From positions 61,759-99,997 of the forward strand of contig DFAM01000015.1 in assembly GCA_002365595.1 (NCBI GenBank): a DNA stretch of 38,239 bases, read 5' to 3'. Below are positions 25,153 through 34,271 of this stretch, piece after piece. Source of the stretch: Acinetobacter sp. UBA3106 (lineage in GTDB: Bacteria > Pseudomonadota > Gammaproteobacteria > Pseudomonadales > Moraxellaceae). The position numbers and the translations under genes are program-made. Under the pieces are notes generated by a model. It was not told where the DNA came from and did no database searches. It saw only the letters and a program-made list of their open reading frames with translations. Each line of letters begins with the position of its first letter. The stretch's first letter is position 1.

Positions 25153-26103
25153 ATGGAAATTGTATTGGCCAATCCACGTGGTTTTTGTGCAGGTGTCGAC
25201 CGAGCAATTGCGATCGTCAATCGGGCACTAGAATGCTTTAATCCACCTATTTATGTGCGTCATGAAGTGGTGCATAACAAATTTGTAGTGGATGATTTAC
25301 GTCAGCGTGGTGCCATTTTTGTCGATGAACTGGATGAAGTTCCAGATGACAATATTGTGATCTTTAGTGCGCATGGAGTGTCGAAAGCGGTTCAAATCGA
25401 AGCGGAGCGCCGCGGTTTAAAAGTATTTGATGCAACCTGTCCACTCGTGACCAAAGTGCATATAGAAGTGACGAAATATGCACGTGAAGGAACAGAAGCC
25501 ATTTTAATTGGTCATGAAGGCCATCCGGAAGTGGAAGGCACCATGGGACAATATGACAAGAAAAATGGTGGTGAAATCTATCTGGTTGAAGATGAACAAG
25601 ATGTAGCAGCATTACAAATACAGCATCCCGAAAAAGTGGCTTTTGTTACTCAGACAACATTGTCTATTGATGATACTGCCAAAGTAATTGATGCTTTACG
25701 TACAAAATTCCCTCACATTCAGGGGCCACGTAAAGATGATATTTGTTACGCCACTCAAAACCGTCAGGATGCGGTACGTGACTTGGCCACTCAGTGTGAT
25801 GTGGTTTTGGTTGTTGGTTCCCCAAATTCGTCAAATTCAAACCGTTTGCGCGAGCTGGCGGAGCGTATGGGCAAACATGCTTATTTAGTCGATAATGCAG
25901 ATCAGCTTGATCAAGCCTGGTTTAATGAAACGACCAAAATTGGCGTTACTGCTGGCGCATCGGCACCCGAAATTTTAATCAAGCAAGTGATTCAACGTTT
26001 ACAGGACTGGGGGGCGAAAGCACCAGAAGAGCTGGCAGGCCGCGAAGAAAATATTACGTTTAGTTTGCCGAAAGAGTTACGGATTCCTGTAACTCAGGCC
26101 TAA
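25153..26103 (+). CDS. ispH: 4-hydroxy-3-methylbut-2-enyl diphosphate reductase IspH
   Basis: IspH performs the last step of the MEP pathway, reducing HMBPP to IPP and DMAPP through a 4Fe-4S cluster. The 316 residues contain the three cluster cysteines (FCAG near residue 12, ATCPLV near 96, DICYATQNRQ near 197), the catalytic Glu region in EVEGTMGQ, and SPNSSNSNRL. The ATG at 25153 with GAGG upstream yields the standard start MEIVLANPRGFCAG; an upstream in-frame ATG at 25096 overlaps the gmk leader and is unlikely. A terminator follows 42 bases after the stop. Confidence 0.97.
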   Translation: MEIVLANPRGFCAGVDRAIAIVNRALECFNPPIYVRHEVVHNKFVVDDLRQRGAIFVDELDEVPDDNIVIFSAHGVSKAVQIEAERRGLKVFDATCPLVTKVHIEVTKYAREGTEAILIGHEGHPEVEGTMGQYDKKNGGEIYLVEDEQDVAALQIQHPEKVAFVTQTTLSIDDTAKVIDALRTKFPHIQGPRKDDICYATQNRQDAVRDLATQCDVVLVVGSPNSSNSNRLRELAERMGKHAYLVDNADQLDQAWFNETTKIGVTAGASAPEILIKQVIQRLQDWGAKAPEELAGREENITFSLPKELRIPVTQA

Positions 26104-26145
26104 ATTGTGAATGATTTAACATTCTGAAAATTTAAAAAAATTTAA

Positions 26146-26180
26146 CAGATAATTGTATTGTGGCAATTATCTGTTTTTTT
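26146..26180 (+). terminator. Rho-independent terminator after ispH
   Basis: CAGATAATTG/CAATTATCTG, a perfect ten-base stem with an eight-base loop, is followed by seven Ts. Confidence 0.92.
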
Positions 26181-26257
26181 ATACCTTTTATCTCTATTTG
26201 TGTCAGTTTTGTAATTTAGTCCGATATTATTTTTACTAGGGTAAATTTTTGTTGCCT

Positions 26258-26264
26258 GGGGGGG
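26258..26264 (+). repeat. G7 tract at the fimT-like ribosome binding site
   Basis: Seven consecutive Gs run into AGT-ATG, so the homopolymer forms the Shine-Dalgarno sequence of the first gene of the minor pilin operon. Confidence 0.9.
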
Positions 26265-26267
26265 AGT

Positions 26268-26759
26268 ATGCAAAGAAAAGAACAGGGATTCACTTTAATT
26301 GAGCTGATGATAACAATAGCTATATTGGCGATTATCGCAACGATGGCCGCTCCTTCTTTTAATAATTTATTAATCAAAGAGAACCTTAAAACAACTGCCT
26401 ACAATATGAAGGATACATTAAAAGAGGCAAGAAGTCGGGCAATGTTAAATAGAAATGAAACAGTAGTTTGTACATCAGTAAATAAATCAGCTGTCGCGAT
26501 AACACAAGCAGAATGCGGTGCAGCATTAACAAATTATTCAACAAGCATGTCAACTTCCCTTAAAACAGCTAGTGTTCTGATTGTAAATGTTGAAAAAAAA
26601 ATAACTCTAAAAACCACCTCGGATGACAGTTTTGTCTTTTCAGCTCGGGGAAATTTAAGTGCTTCTAAAACAATTACTTTTTGTTCTTCTGTAGGGTCTT
26701 ATATTTTAGCAGTGGGTATCTCAGGAACTGTGGATATTTCACAAGGAGCCGCGTGCTGA
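26268..26759 (+). CDS. FimT/GspH-type minor pilin, first gene of the minor pilin operon
   Basis: The 163-residue prepilin has the leader MQRKEQG cut before FTLIELMITIAILAI, with Glu at mature position 5, and the GspH/FimT hallmark KDTLKEARSRAMLNRNE in the early globular region. FimT/FimU-class minor pilins help prime pilus assembly; in some relatives FimT binds DNA during transformation. There are four cysteines, one near the C-terminus. An A9 tract lies inside the gene at 26593-26601. The stop overlaps the pilV ATG (TGATG). The name fimT or fimU cannot be settled from sequence alone. Confidence 0.88.
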   Translation: MQRKEQGFTLIELMITIAILAIIATMAAPSFNNLLIKENLKTTAYNMKDTLKEARSRAMLNRNETVVCTSVNKSAVAITQAECGAALTNYSTSMSTSLKTASVLIVNVEKKITLKTTSDDSFVFSARGNLSASKTITFCSSVGSYILAVGISGTVDISQGAAC

Positions 26760-27268
26760 TGATAAATATTTCTCGCCAAAAGGGTGTGGGGCTGATGGAA
26801 GTTCTAGTTGCTATGCTAATTCTAGCAATTGGAATTTTGGGATATGCCGCTTTACAAGTTAAAGCAACTGCGGCGACTGAAGAATCTATGAAAAGATCTG
26901 ATGCACTTATTTTATTAAATGGTCTTGCAGAAAAAATAAGATTGAATCCAACCGGAAATTATAAAGCAGCAATACCTACTGCTTTACCTAATTGTAGTAG
27001 TGGGTGTAATGCGGATAGTCAGGCCTTATATGATTTAAAACAATATAATGATGTGGCTGCAACTAAGGGAATTACCTTGGGAATAATCAATTGTTTAAAT
27101 ACTTCAACAAGTCAACAAAGATTATGTTTGATCGCTGCATGGAATGATACTGAAGCTATAACAAATGCCAAAGCAAGCTCTGAAGCTGAAGAACCTGAAA
27201 ATGCATGTATAAAAACCGATGGAAAATATGTAAGTGATTCAAATTGTTTGGTGTTGGAGGCATATTGA
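26759..27268 (+). CDS. pilV: Type IV pilus minor pilin PilV
   Basis: The 169-residue prepilin begins MINISRQKG with cleavage before VGLMEVLVAMLILAIGILGY, a sequence typical of PilV (Glu5 present, VAMLILAIG helix). PilV belongs to the minor pilin set that primes pilus assembly and sits at the tip with PilY1. The ATG at 26759 overlaps the preceding stop (TGATG) and has AAGGAG about ten bases upstream; the frame is open further 5' but within fimT. Its own stop overlaps the pilW start the same way. Confidence 0.92.
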   Translation: MINISRQKGVGLMEVLVAMLILAIGILGYAALQVKATAATEESMKRSDALILLNGLAEKIRLNPTGNYKAAIPTALPNCSSGCNADSQALYDLKQYNDVAATKGITLGIINCLNTSTSQQRLCLIAAWNDTEAITNAKASSEAEEPENACIKTDGKYVSDSNCLVLEAY

Positions 27269-28257
27269 TGAAAAGTATGAATCAATCTGGTTTCACACTT
27301 ATAGAGTTAATGATTGCTTTAACCCTAGGTCTAATTTTAGTTGCTGTAGCTATTCAATTACTTATTAGCGGTCAAGTAAATTATCGAATTCAAACTTCAG
27401 CCTCGTCTTTGCAAGATAGTGGTGTATTTGGGGTGAACTACGTTACTAAAAATATTAGATTGGCTAATCATGGCAATGCCGGTGCAATGAATGATGAGTC
27501 ACTTTATGGTGGGATTGTTTTGAGTAATCAAACCAGTGGCTCTGCCACGCCTTTGGCTGATGGCAATTTAAAGGATCTAAAAGTTGGCACAGCCGTGCTT
27601 ACCGGTACTAATTTAATTTCAGCGAATCTAAATAATGATAGTGCATTTAGTGCATACCGAAAAAGTGATCAGTTGGTAATTATGTACCAAGCGCCTATGA
27701 ATACATTTACATGCGATGGAAAAAAGGTAAAAGGTCCTGAAAAAACTAATACTAGTTATACTAAAGGTTGGTATGTAGTTGAAAGATATTATATTAAAAA
27801 AGATTCTACTAAAAATGAAGCAAATTTAAACTGTTCGTCAGCTATGTTTATCGCTACAGGTGAAACTGTTCCTCAAACGTATGAATCAACCACAATTTCC
27901 GCTGTAAATACTCTAACCACAAACTATGCATCAAATGCAGGCGAAATGATTGCTAAAAATGTTGAATATATGCGGGTACAGTTAATTATTCGTAATGGTG
28001 ATGGTTCAACCCGTACTTTAGGAATTGATGAATACAATGCTATACCAGTTTCAGCAACGGTTAGGCATCGACCAGCTGTTATCGGGGTGAATTTAGGATG
28101 GCTGGTCCGATCTGCTGAAAAAGTAGCTATGGCTGCGAAAACGAATTTTACCGTGTTGGATCAAACAATAACAGCAACTAATGACGGTTATATGCGTCAG
28201 GTATATACCACTACAATTGCACTACGTAATGGTGGATTAGGAGATATTATTCAATGA
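27268..28257 (+). CDS. pilW: Type IV pilus minor pilin PilW
   Basis: This 329-residue protein is the usual length for PilW, the largest minor pilin. It has the leader MKSMNQSG, then FTLIELMIALTLGLILVAVA with Glu5, and near its end the PilW-like stretch RPAVIGVNLGWLVRS. GGAGG lies upstream of the ATG at 27268, which shares an A with the pilV TGA. The last four bases overlap pilX (ATGA). Confidence 0.93.
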   Translation: MKSMNQSGFTLIELMIALTLGLILVAVAIQLLISGQVNYRIQTSASSLQDSGVFGVNYVTKNIRLANHGNAGAMNDESLYGGIVLSNQTSGSATPLADGNLKDLKVGTAVLTGTNLISANLNNDSAFSAYRKSDQLVIMYQAPMNTFTCDGKKVKGPEKTNTSYTKGWYVVERYYIKKDSTKNEANLNCSSAMFIATGETVPQTYESTTISAVNTLTTNYASNAGEMIAKNVEYMRVQLIIRNGDGSTRTLGIDEYNAIPVSATVRHRPAVIGVNLGWLVRSAEKVAMAAKTNFTVLDQTITATNDGYMRQVYTTTIALRNGGLGDIIQ

Positions 28258-29063
28258 TAAATCGTTCTAATCACCAAGCGGGTGCAACACTTATTACAGT
28301 ATTGATATTGTTAGTTTTAATGACAATTATTGGATTATATGCAATACGCAACAGTATTTTAAACCTAAAACTTGCTACCAATGCACAAGTGCAAACATTA
28401 TTAATGCAAACTTCTGATGTGGCACTAGATCATTTAGAAAAAAACTTTAATAGCAATGAAGCAACCAATTTGGCGGGTACGCCTGTTGGCCAAGTCTTAT
28501 TAGATGGCAATCAAGGCAAAGAACTCCAATTCTGTTTTAAACCTACTGAAATAGAAAATAGCGCTGCAAAAAATAATATTTTCTTTAATTTAGGTGATTT
28601 CCGAATCATTGAACGTTCTTCTACTTCAAGTTCTACTGGCGTAAGTGCTGCTCTTTCTGGGGATATTAGTGCTGTGTGTAATCCAGCCACAATGTTTTCG
28701 ATTAGTCGTAAAGCTATTGTGACTCAAATCGCAGTGGTAAATCCTGATGATCCAGCTGTGGAAATGCGTAAATTTGAATTAGCTAACAAAAATACAGATT
28801 TAAAAGCAGATGTAGATACTAAACGTGTTCGAGTTGTTGCAACCTCTTTTGCACCTGCTATGGCACCATCTGTCACTCTTACAGATATGAATACCTGCTT
28901 GGGTGAGCGAGTTATGGATGAATTGTTATTAAAAAATAGAGCAGAGAGTACAAGTGGACAAGTAAAAGTTGAAACCTTGCATGAATGTCTGAAAAAACTT
29001 GGCGTGCCGCTTAATACGCAGATTGCAGAATATGTTGTTCGTTTAACCGAAACCAAAAGTTAA
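28254..29063 (+). CDS. pilX: Type IV pilus minor pilin PilX
   Basis: The 269-residue prepilin has the PilX-type N-terminus with cleavage after the Gly of HQAG and the mature start ATLITVLILLVLMTIIGLYA. Mature position 5 is Thr, not Glu, which resembles the GspK-like subunits found at the tip of related pseudopili. It lies between pilW (four-base overlap) and pilY1 (25-base gap), its expected place. PilX is longer than the Pseudomonas version and its C-terminal half is not obviously related, as is common for this subunit. Confidence 0.9.
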   Translation: MINRSNHQAGATLITVLILLVLMTIIGLYAIRNSILNLKLATNAQVQTLLMQTSDVALDHLEKNFNSNEATNLAGTPVGQVLLDGNQGKELQFCFKPTEIENSAAKNNIFFNLGDFRIIERSSTSSSTGVSAALSGDISAVCNPATMFSISRKAIVTQIAVVNPDDPAVEMRKFELANKNTDLKADVDTKRVRVVATSFAPAMAPSVTLTDMNTCLGERVMDELLLKNRAESTSGQVKVETLHECLKKLGVPLNTQIAEYVVRLTETKS

Positions 29064-29088
29064 GCGCAGGAAGATTGGGAGAAGAAAG

Positions 29089-32000
29089 ATGAAATTAAAA
29101 CCCCTTGTAATAATGATGGCATTGATTCCAGTGATGGTATTGCCGACTAGTACTGCGGTTTTGGCGAGTGATTTGAGTTTATATAAAGGGAATACTACAG
29201 GAACGGCTTCGATTTTAATGATGTTAGATACATCAGGAAGTATGGGGATTAGTTCTTTAGTCTTACCTAAAAATAATCAATATGGTAGTCCGGGAGATGT
29301 GGATAATCCATTATGTGATCGGGTTGATGTTAAAGAATATAAAAATGACTATAAAGATTCAACAGCTGTAAATTTTAAGGAATGGGCATATAACTTAAAA
29401 GATACACGTACAACAAGTCCCACATATAATAAAACATCCATTTATAAAAGTGTGACAATAGGTGGTACGGTTATTCCTTATTATGTACGTGGTTGTACTG
29501 CGGGTGGAATTACTCAATATGACCGTCTATCACGACTTAAGGATGCGATTTTACCTTTACTAGCAGGCACTCAGCTGAGTGATAGTGTAGTGATGGGGTT
29601 GGGGCAATTTTCAGCTAGAACGGAGCTTACGATTGGTAATGTGCCGACAAAACTAGTAGATGGTCATTCAGGTCGAATTCTTGTGCCGAATGGAGCGTTA
29701 ACATCACAACAACGTATTAAAATTGCGCAAGCACTAGCAGCAATCAAATCTGTTGATACTACAACTGATGAAGATGGCACAAAAAATGATAATTTAAAAA
29801 TTTCCAGTCAAACCTATCCAAATATTATTAAGGCAGCCAGTGGTACACCAACTGCTCATGCATATGCAGAAGCAGCTGCTTATATGATGGGGACTGGAAC
29901 AGGCGGTACAGCGACCTCATCGACAAAGATGGGGTATATTTATGATGGTTATATGCTTAAGCAAAAAGGCACAGAACAAGTTTATTTACTCTGCGCTACA
30001 TTAGGTGGGGGTACCACTTCAGCTTTAGGTGCAACAGTTAAACAATGTCCTAGTGACTGGCCAGAATGGGATGATGCAAAAAAGACGGTAACGGGAACAA
30101 GCATATATAAACCTTACGATGGGTCATGTACTCAAGCAGCTTCTCCTAATACTGGTTGGTGTTCTGTTTCCTATTCTGATTTCAAGACTGCGGTAGGTGG
30201 AGGGATGTCTAGTTTATGGGATGCTTACAAAAAACTTCCCGTTGGTTGGAGGTTTGATGGTTGGGTTAGAGTTCCTAGTGAGCCACTTGATATTGAGCCC
30301 GTAGTTGGAACAGTATGGGGTTATCCTGATAGTATTAATGGTCTAGTATCCTACCGTACCAGTCCTTTTTCTCTAGATGGAACTAGCGATAATACAGTTG
30401 GAGGCTTTGCATATTCCGCTTCCGATAGTAAAAAAACTGATGGCACTAATACTTATATTAAAGCAGCTTCAAGTAGTGAATGTAATGGTAATGGGATTTA
30501 CTTTCTAACTGACGGTGCGCCAAATTCGACAAAAGATGTAATGGCACGTACCATAATGAATAAATCTTTGAATGACAATGCTACTTATACATTCACAGCA
30601 AAACCATCAGGTACGGGTATTTTGGTCTCACCTACTTTAAAATCTGATTTGTTTGCTGGTGAAACGGGGGGGTGGGAGTATATAGGTGAATATGCTAAAA
30701 AACTTCGTGATAAAACTAAAAATCCAGGTGGGGTATCAATTAAAACTGCGGTTGTAGGCTTTGGTGCATCTTTTGAGGGGTTAACGCGAAAATCAGATGG
30801 TACTTATGATTGCAACACTGTTACTGCGACTCAAGATGCTAAAAATGCATGTAAATGGGGATCAAAAGGAGCTGGTTTTGGGGAAGGGGGATTCTACCAA
30901 GCTACTAATTCAGATGATATTGCTAACAGTATTATTAAGTTCGTTGAAGATATCAAAGTATCATTTACTCCCTCTAGTTTAGGATCCATTTCTGTTCCAC
31001 GTGATCCTTTAGATCAAACTAAATATATGACTCAAGGCTTTTTCCCTATGGTTATGCCAATGGAAGATACCAGTTTACGTACTTGGGCAGGTAATTTAAA
31101 GAAATATAATATTGTCGGTGGAACGTTAAAGGACAGTAGTGGCAATGCTATTTATAAGCTTGAAAATAATCAACAGGTTATAAATTCAAGTGCAAAAGAC
31201 TTATGGTCTAATGCGGAAACAACAGGTACTGACCATTCATTAATTAACAGTGGTGGTGCATGGAATAAAATTCCGGTTCCATCCACGGCGCAAGCAGCAG
31301 TTGATGCAATTAGTAATATTAATAGTGAACGTAAAGTCTATATTTTAGAAGGTAGTTCCTTAAAAAAAGTGACTCCAGAAAATCTTGCTACTAATTTTAC
31401 TGGTACAAGTGCATTAACGGGTTCATATACCGTTAATCAGCGTTTAGCTTTATTGAATTATTTAGGTTATAAAACAACTTTTCCTGCTGCTGCGACACAA
31501 ACAACACTAACAAATAGCGAGATTGCACCACTTGCAGTAAATCCGGCTAGTCCATATCGATTCTTAGGCGGGGTTGTACATTCAACACCTTTGATGGTAA
31601 CTAAAGAATCTACGGTTTCATCAAATAATGCAGTTGGCACTCGTGAAGAATATACGGTTTATGGGTCGATGGAAGGCGGCTTGCATATCGTAAATTCGGC
31701 AACAGGCAAAGAACAATCTGTCTTTGTGCCTCAAGAAATTTTAAGTAATCAATATGATACTTTAGCAAATGGCAATTCAAAAGGTGTAGGTGCGTTGACT
31801 GGGGTTGCTTATGGAGTAGATGCACCATGGGTAGCGGATAATACCTTTAAAGTACAGACAACAACATCTAATGGAACCTCAACGACAAAGTACATCGCCA
31901 ATAAAATCAATATTTATGGTGGTCTTCGTATGGGAGGAAAGGTACTTTACGGATTAAATATTCTAAATCCAACAAGTCCTGCTCTTTTATTTCAAATTAA

Positions 32001-33222
32001 ACCTACAACAACAAATGAATTTCAACGGATGGCACAAATTTGGTCTAAACCTACTGTTGCTGAAATTCGTGTGAAAGGTGAGCGAAAGAAAGTGCTTATT
32101 TTTGGCGGTGGTTATGATGCAGATGTTTATGAAAAACCTGCTGCTAGTTTTACTGAACCCTCTTCGACTTATGGAAATGTCTTGTATGTAGTGGATGCTA
32201 CAACTGGTGCTTTAATCTGGATGAGTAGTTCAGATACCTCAGGTATAACTGATTCTTATAAGAAAACAACTCAAGCGGATTTGAAATATAGTATTGTGGG
32301 TCAACCTGTAGTGCGTGATTATGATGCAGATGGTCTTGCAGACATGATTTATTTTGCAGACTTGGGGGGGCAGATTTTCCGTGTTGATTTAAATAATAAC
32401 AATCAAATGTCTAAGACAGCAGATACCAATATTGCAGTTCGTGTACAAACGCTTGCTAAATTAAGAACAACGGATACAACTCCATTTGTTCCACGTTTTT
32501 ATGATCGTTTGTCAACAGCGGTCTTTGATGATGGACAAAACCGTTTTGTACTCGTAACTGCTGGCTCTGGTAATCGTAGTTTTCCACTCGAAGAGGAAAG
32601 AGGTGGGAAAAATAAAATTTATGGATTGATCGACCGAGATGCGGCAGCAAATAACCTGGAAAAATCTTCTTTTACGCCGGCTGCGGTGATTACTCCAGAT
32701 TTATTGGCAACATCGGGTATTTTAGGTAAAACTGTAACCAAACAAATTTCTAATGCAGACATTGCAAACATGAAATTAACTACAGGAAGTACCATGTTAC
32801 GAGGCTGGAGCTTTGAGTTACGTTCTGTGGATACAGGTAATTACGCTCGAGCTTTTGAAGAGTCTCAGTTAATTACTGGAGATTTATATGTCAGTCTTTA
32901 TGATCCTAAAGCAACCTTAACAGGTACTGCAAATAATTGTGGAGGAGGGGTGACAGGTATTTCTACAACACATCGTATTTGTATGCCTTATGGTGACTGT
33001 GCTGCATATGTGAAAACCAGTTACCAAGGAATTAATGGTCCAGCTTTCGGTGTGGTATCTAGTTCTGATCCTCGTACGACTTCTTTAGTCGCTCCAATAG
33101 CAGAAACAAGAGAAGCATGTGTAGGAAATTGCCCGACTGCAAATACAAGCTTAACTGATAAAAATCTTTCTACATATAGTCAAGTACGAAAAATTAAACC
33201 TGTACGTTGGTTTGAGTGGTGA
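29089..33222 (+). CDS. pilY1: PilY1 tip adhesin with N-terminal VWA-like MIDAS and C-terminal Ca-binding propeller
   Basis: PilY1 sits at the pilus tip, promotes extension against retraction and mediates adhesion and surface sensing. The 1377-residue product has a signal peptide (cleavage near VLAS), a MIDAS motif DTSGSM at 47-52, cysteine-bearing inserts (about 80-380), and ITDGAP-like FLTDGAPN near 475. The C-terminal PilY beta-propeller (about 800-1280) carries the calcium loop DYDADGLAD at 1077-1085, matching the known PilY1 Ca site. The coding region holds two G7 runs (30666-30672 and 32364-32370). GGGAGAAG precedes the ATG. Its end overlaps the upstream extension of the next frame. Confidence 0.95.
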   Translation: MKLKPLVIMMALIPVMVLPTSTAVLASDLSLYKGNTTGTASILMMLDTSGSMGISSLVLPKNNQYGSPGDVDNPLCDRVDVKEYKNDYKDSTAVNFKEWAYNLKDTRTTSPTYNKTSIYKSVTIGGTVIPYYVRGCTAGGITQYDRLSRLKDAILPLLAGTQLSDSVVMGLGQFSARTELTIGNVPTKLVDGHSGRILVPNGALTSQQRIKIAQALAAIKSVDTTTDEDGTKNDNLKISSQTYPNIIKAASGTPTAHAYAEAAAYMMGTGTGGTATSSTKMGYIYDGYMLKQKGTEQVYLLCATLGGGTTSALGATVKQCPSDWPEWDDAKKTVTGTSIYKPYDGSCTQAASPNTGWCSVSYSDFKTAVGGGMSSLWDAYKKLPVGWRFDGWVRVPSEPLDIEPVVGTVWGYPDSINGLVSYRTSPFSLDGTSDNTVGGFAYSASDSKKTDGTNTYIKAASSSECNGNGIYFLTDGAPNSTKDVMARTIMNKSLNDNATYTFTAKPSGTGILVSPTLKSDLFAGETGGWEYIGEYAKKLRDKTKNPGGVSIKTAVVGFGASFEGLTRKSDGTYDCNTVTATQDAKNACKWGSKGAGFGEGGFYQATNSDDIANSIIKFVEDIKVSFTPSSLGSISVPRDPLDQTKYMTQGFFPMVMPMEDTSLRTWAGNLKKYNIVGGTLKDSSGNAIYKLENNQQVINSSAKDLWSNAETTGTDHSLINSGGAWNKIPVPSTAQAAVDAISNINSERKVYILEGSSLKKVTPENLATNFTGTSALTGSYTVNQRLALLNYLGYKTTFPAAATQTTLTNSEIAPLAVNPASPYRFLGGVVHSTPLMVTKESTVSSNNAVGTREEYTVYGSMEGGLHIVNSATGKEQSVFVPQEILSNQYDTLANGNSKGVGALTGVAYGVDAPWVADNTFKVQTTTSNGTSTTKYIANKINIYGGLRMGGKVLYGLNILNPTSPALLFQIKPTTTNEFQRMAQIWSKPTVAEIRVKGERKKVLIFGGGYDADVYEKPAASFTEPSSTYGNVLYVVDATTGALIWMSSSDTSGITDSYKKTTQADLKYSIVGQPVVRDYDADGLADMIYFADLGGQIFRVDLNNNNQMSKTADTNIAVRVQTLAKLRTTDTTPFVPRFYDRLSTAVFDDGQNRFVLVTAGSGNRSFPLEEERGGKNKIYGLIDRDAAANNLEKSSFTPAAVITPDLLATSGILGKTVTKQISNADIANMKLTTGSTMLRGWSFELRSVDTGNYARAFEESQLITGDLYVSLYDPKATLTGTANNCGGGVTGISTTHRICMPYGDCAAYVKTSYQGINGPAFGVVSSSDPRTTSLVAPIAETREACVGNCPTANTSLTDKNLSTYSQVRKIKPVRWFEW
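30666..30672 (+). repeat. G7 tract inside pilY1 (codons about 526-528)
   Basis: Seven Gs encode the Gly-Gly of ETGGWEY. A one-base slip would frameshift PilY1 after the MIDAS-bearing half. Confidence 0.9.
32364..32370 (+). repeat. G7 tract inside pilY1 (codons about 1092-1094)
   Basis: Seven Gs encode the end of Leu1092 and Gly-Gly in ADLGGQIF, seven residues after the calcium loop. A one-base slip would truncate the propeller. Confidence 0.9.
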
Positions 33223-33233
33223 GGATAAACTAT

Positions 33234-33737
33234 ATGGCAGGACATCAAAATATAAGAGCAGGCTTTACTTTAATTGAATTGATGGTTGTAGTGGTGATTG
33301 TTGCAATTTTTGCAGCAATCGCTATTCCAAGTTATGAAGTTTATGTTGTTCGAGCACATAAATCAAAAGCACAATCAGAAATGCTTAAGATTGCTGAGCG
33401 TTTAGAAAATTATAAAGGGAAGCAATTAAGTTATGCGGGTTATATTCCGGAACATCAGACCTCAACAAAAGGGGAGATCAATATTCCTTATGATTCTGCA
33501 AGTAACTATGACTATCGAATCAAAATTGTTGATATTAATGATTCCACAAAAGCTTTAGAAGACTCAACAATTGGGCAAGGTTGGAAAATGATTGCGTCTC
33601 CCAATCAATTAAAAGGGAATGCACTTAGAGCCTCTGAATATTTATTATTGGATTCTAGGGGAGGGAAGTGTATGACTAAAGATTCGTTAACTATTTCTAG
33701 CACAAGTTGTGGTGACAATAGCAAGGAGTGGAAATAA
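33234..33737 (+). CDS. PilE-like minor pilin, first copy
   Basis: The 167-residue prepilin has cleavage after Gly of NIRAG and the mature start FTLIELMVVVVIVAIFAAI with Glu5, then SKAQSEMLKIAERLENYKGK, the PilE/ComF-type helix end. Three cysteines lie in the last 30 residues or so and may include a D-loop. GAGGA precedes the ATG at 33234; the in-frame GTG at 33216 overlaps pilY1. The second PilE-like gene follows after two bases. In Acinetobacter, proteins of this type next to pilY1 are called pilE or comE/comF; I leave the symbol open. Confidence 0.88.
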   Translation: MAGHQNIRAGFTLIELMVVVVIVAIFAAIAIPSYEVYVVRAHKSKAQSEMLKIAERLENYKGKQLSYAGYIPEHQTSTKGEINIPYDSASNYDYRIKIVDINDSTKALEDSTIGQGWKMIASPNQLKGNALRASEYLLLDSRGGKCMTKDSLTISSTSCGDNSKEWK

Positions 33738-33739
33738 TA

Positions 33740-34207
33740 ATGAAAAATTTTAAAGGTTTTACTCTCATCGAACTTATGATTGTTATTGCTGTGTTAGCTA
33801 TTTTAGCTGCAATTGCATATCCATCTTATCAAGGCTATGTAAAAAGGAAAAATCGTACTGAAACCCAAAGTACGATGATGGAAATCGCCCAAAAATTGCA
33901 GTCATATAAATTAGCGAATGGAGATTATGGGAAAAGTAATACCAATTCGGGTTATGCAACAAATCCACTTACCAATCCAAATGTTTATGGAAAAACAGTG
34001 TCACCGCGAAGTGGAGCAGCCATTTATAATTTGACCATAACAAATACGCCAAATTCATCTTGGACATTAACAGCCACACCGATTTCAACAAGTATTCAGA
34101 AAGATGATGGTGCATTAACTCTTACCAATGCTGGTACTCAATGTTGGTATAAAGGTAAAGACATCCCATCTACAACGGATATTTGTTTAGCTTGGTCTGA
34201 GAAATAA
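33740..34207 (+). CDS. pilE: PilE-like minor pilin, second copy
   Basis: The 155-residue prepilin has leader MKNFKG and mature start FTLIELMIVIAVLAILAAIAYPSYQGYV with Glu5, then RTETQSTMMEIAQKLQSYK and the C-terminal pilin pattern GTQCWYKGKD...DICLAW, whose two cysteines fit a D-loop disulfide. This is the common form of the last gene of the Acinetobacter and Pseudomonas minor pilin operon, where PilE couples the priming complex to PilA. AAGGAG is placed before the ATG at 33740. It shares its helix pattern (xExQSxMxxIAxxLxxYK) with the preceding gene, suggesting a tandem duplication. Confidence 0.9.
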   Translation: MKNFKGFTLIELMIVIAVLAILAAIAYPSYQGYVKRKNRTETQSTMMEIAQKLQSYKLANGDYGKSNTNSGYATNPLTNPNVYGKTVSPRSGAAIYNLTITNTPNSSWTLTATPISTSIQKDDGALTLTNAGTQCWYKGKDIPSTTDICLAWSEK

Positions 34208-34232
34208 ATTCAAACTGTGGATAACCTGAAAT

Positions 34233-34260
34233 TTGATCTTTCTTTCAACGCAAATATAAC
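34233..34260 (+). promoter_or_regulatory. Candidate sigma-70 promoter for the rpsP operon
   Basis: TTGATC and TATAAC are separated by 16 bases in the gap between pilE and rpsP. A start near 34267 would leave a leader of about 79 bases. Confidence 0.4.
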
Positions 34261-34271
34261 GTAAAATATTG

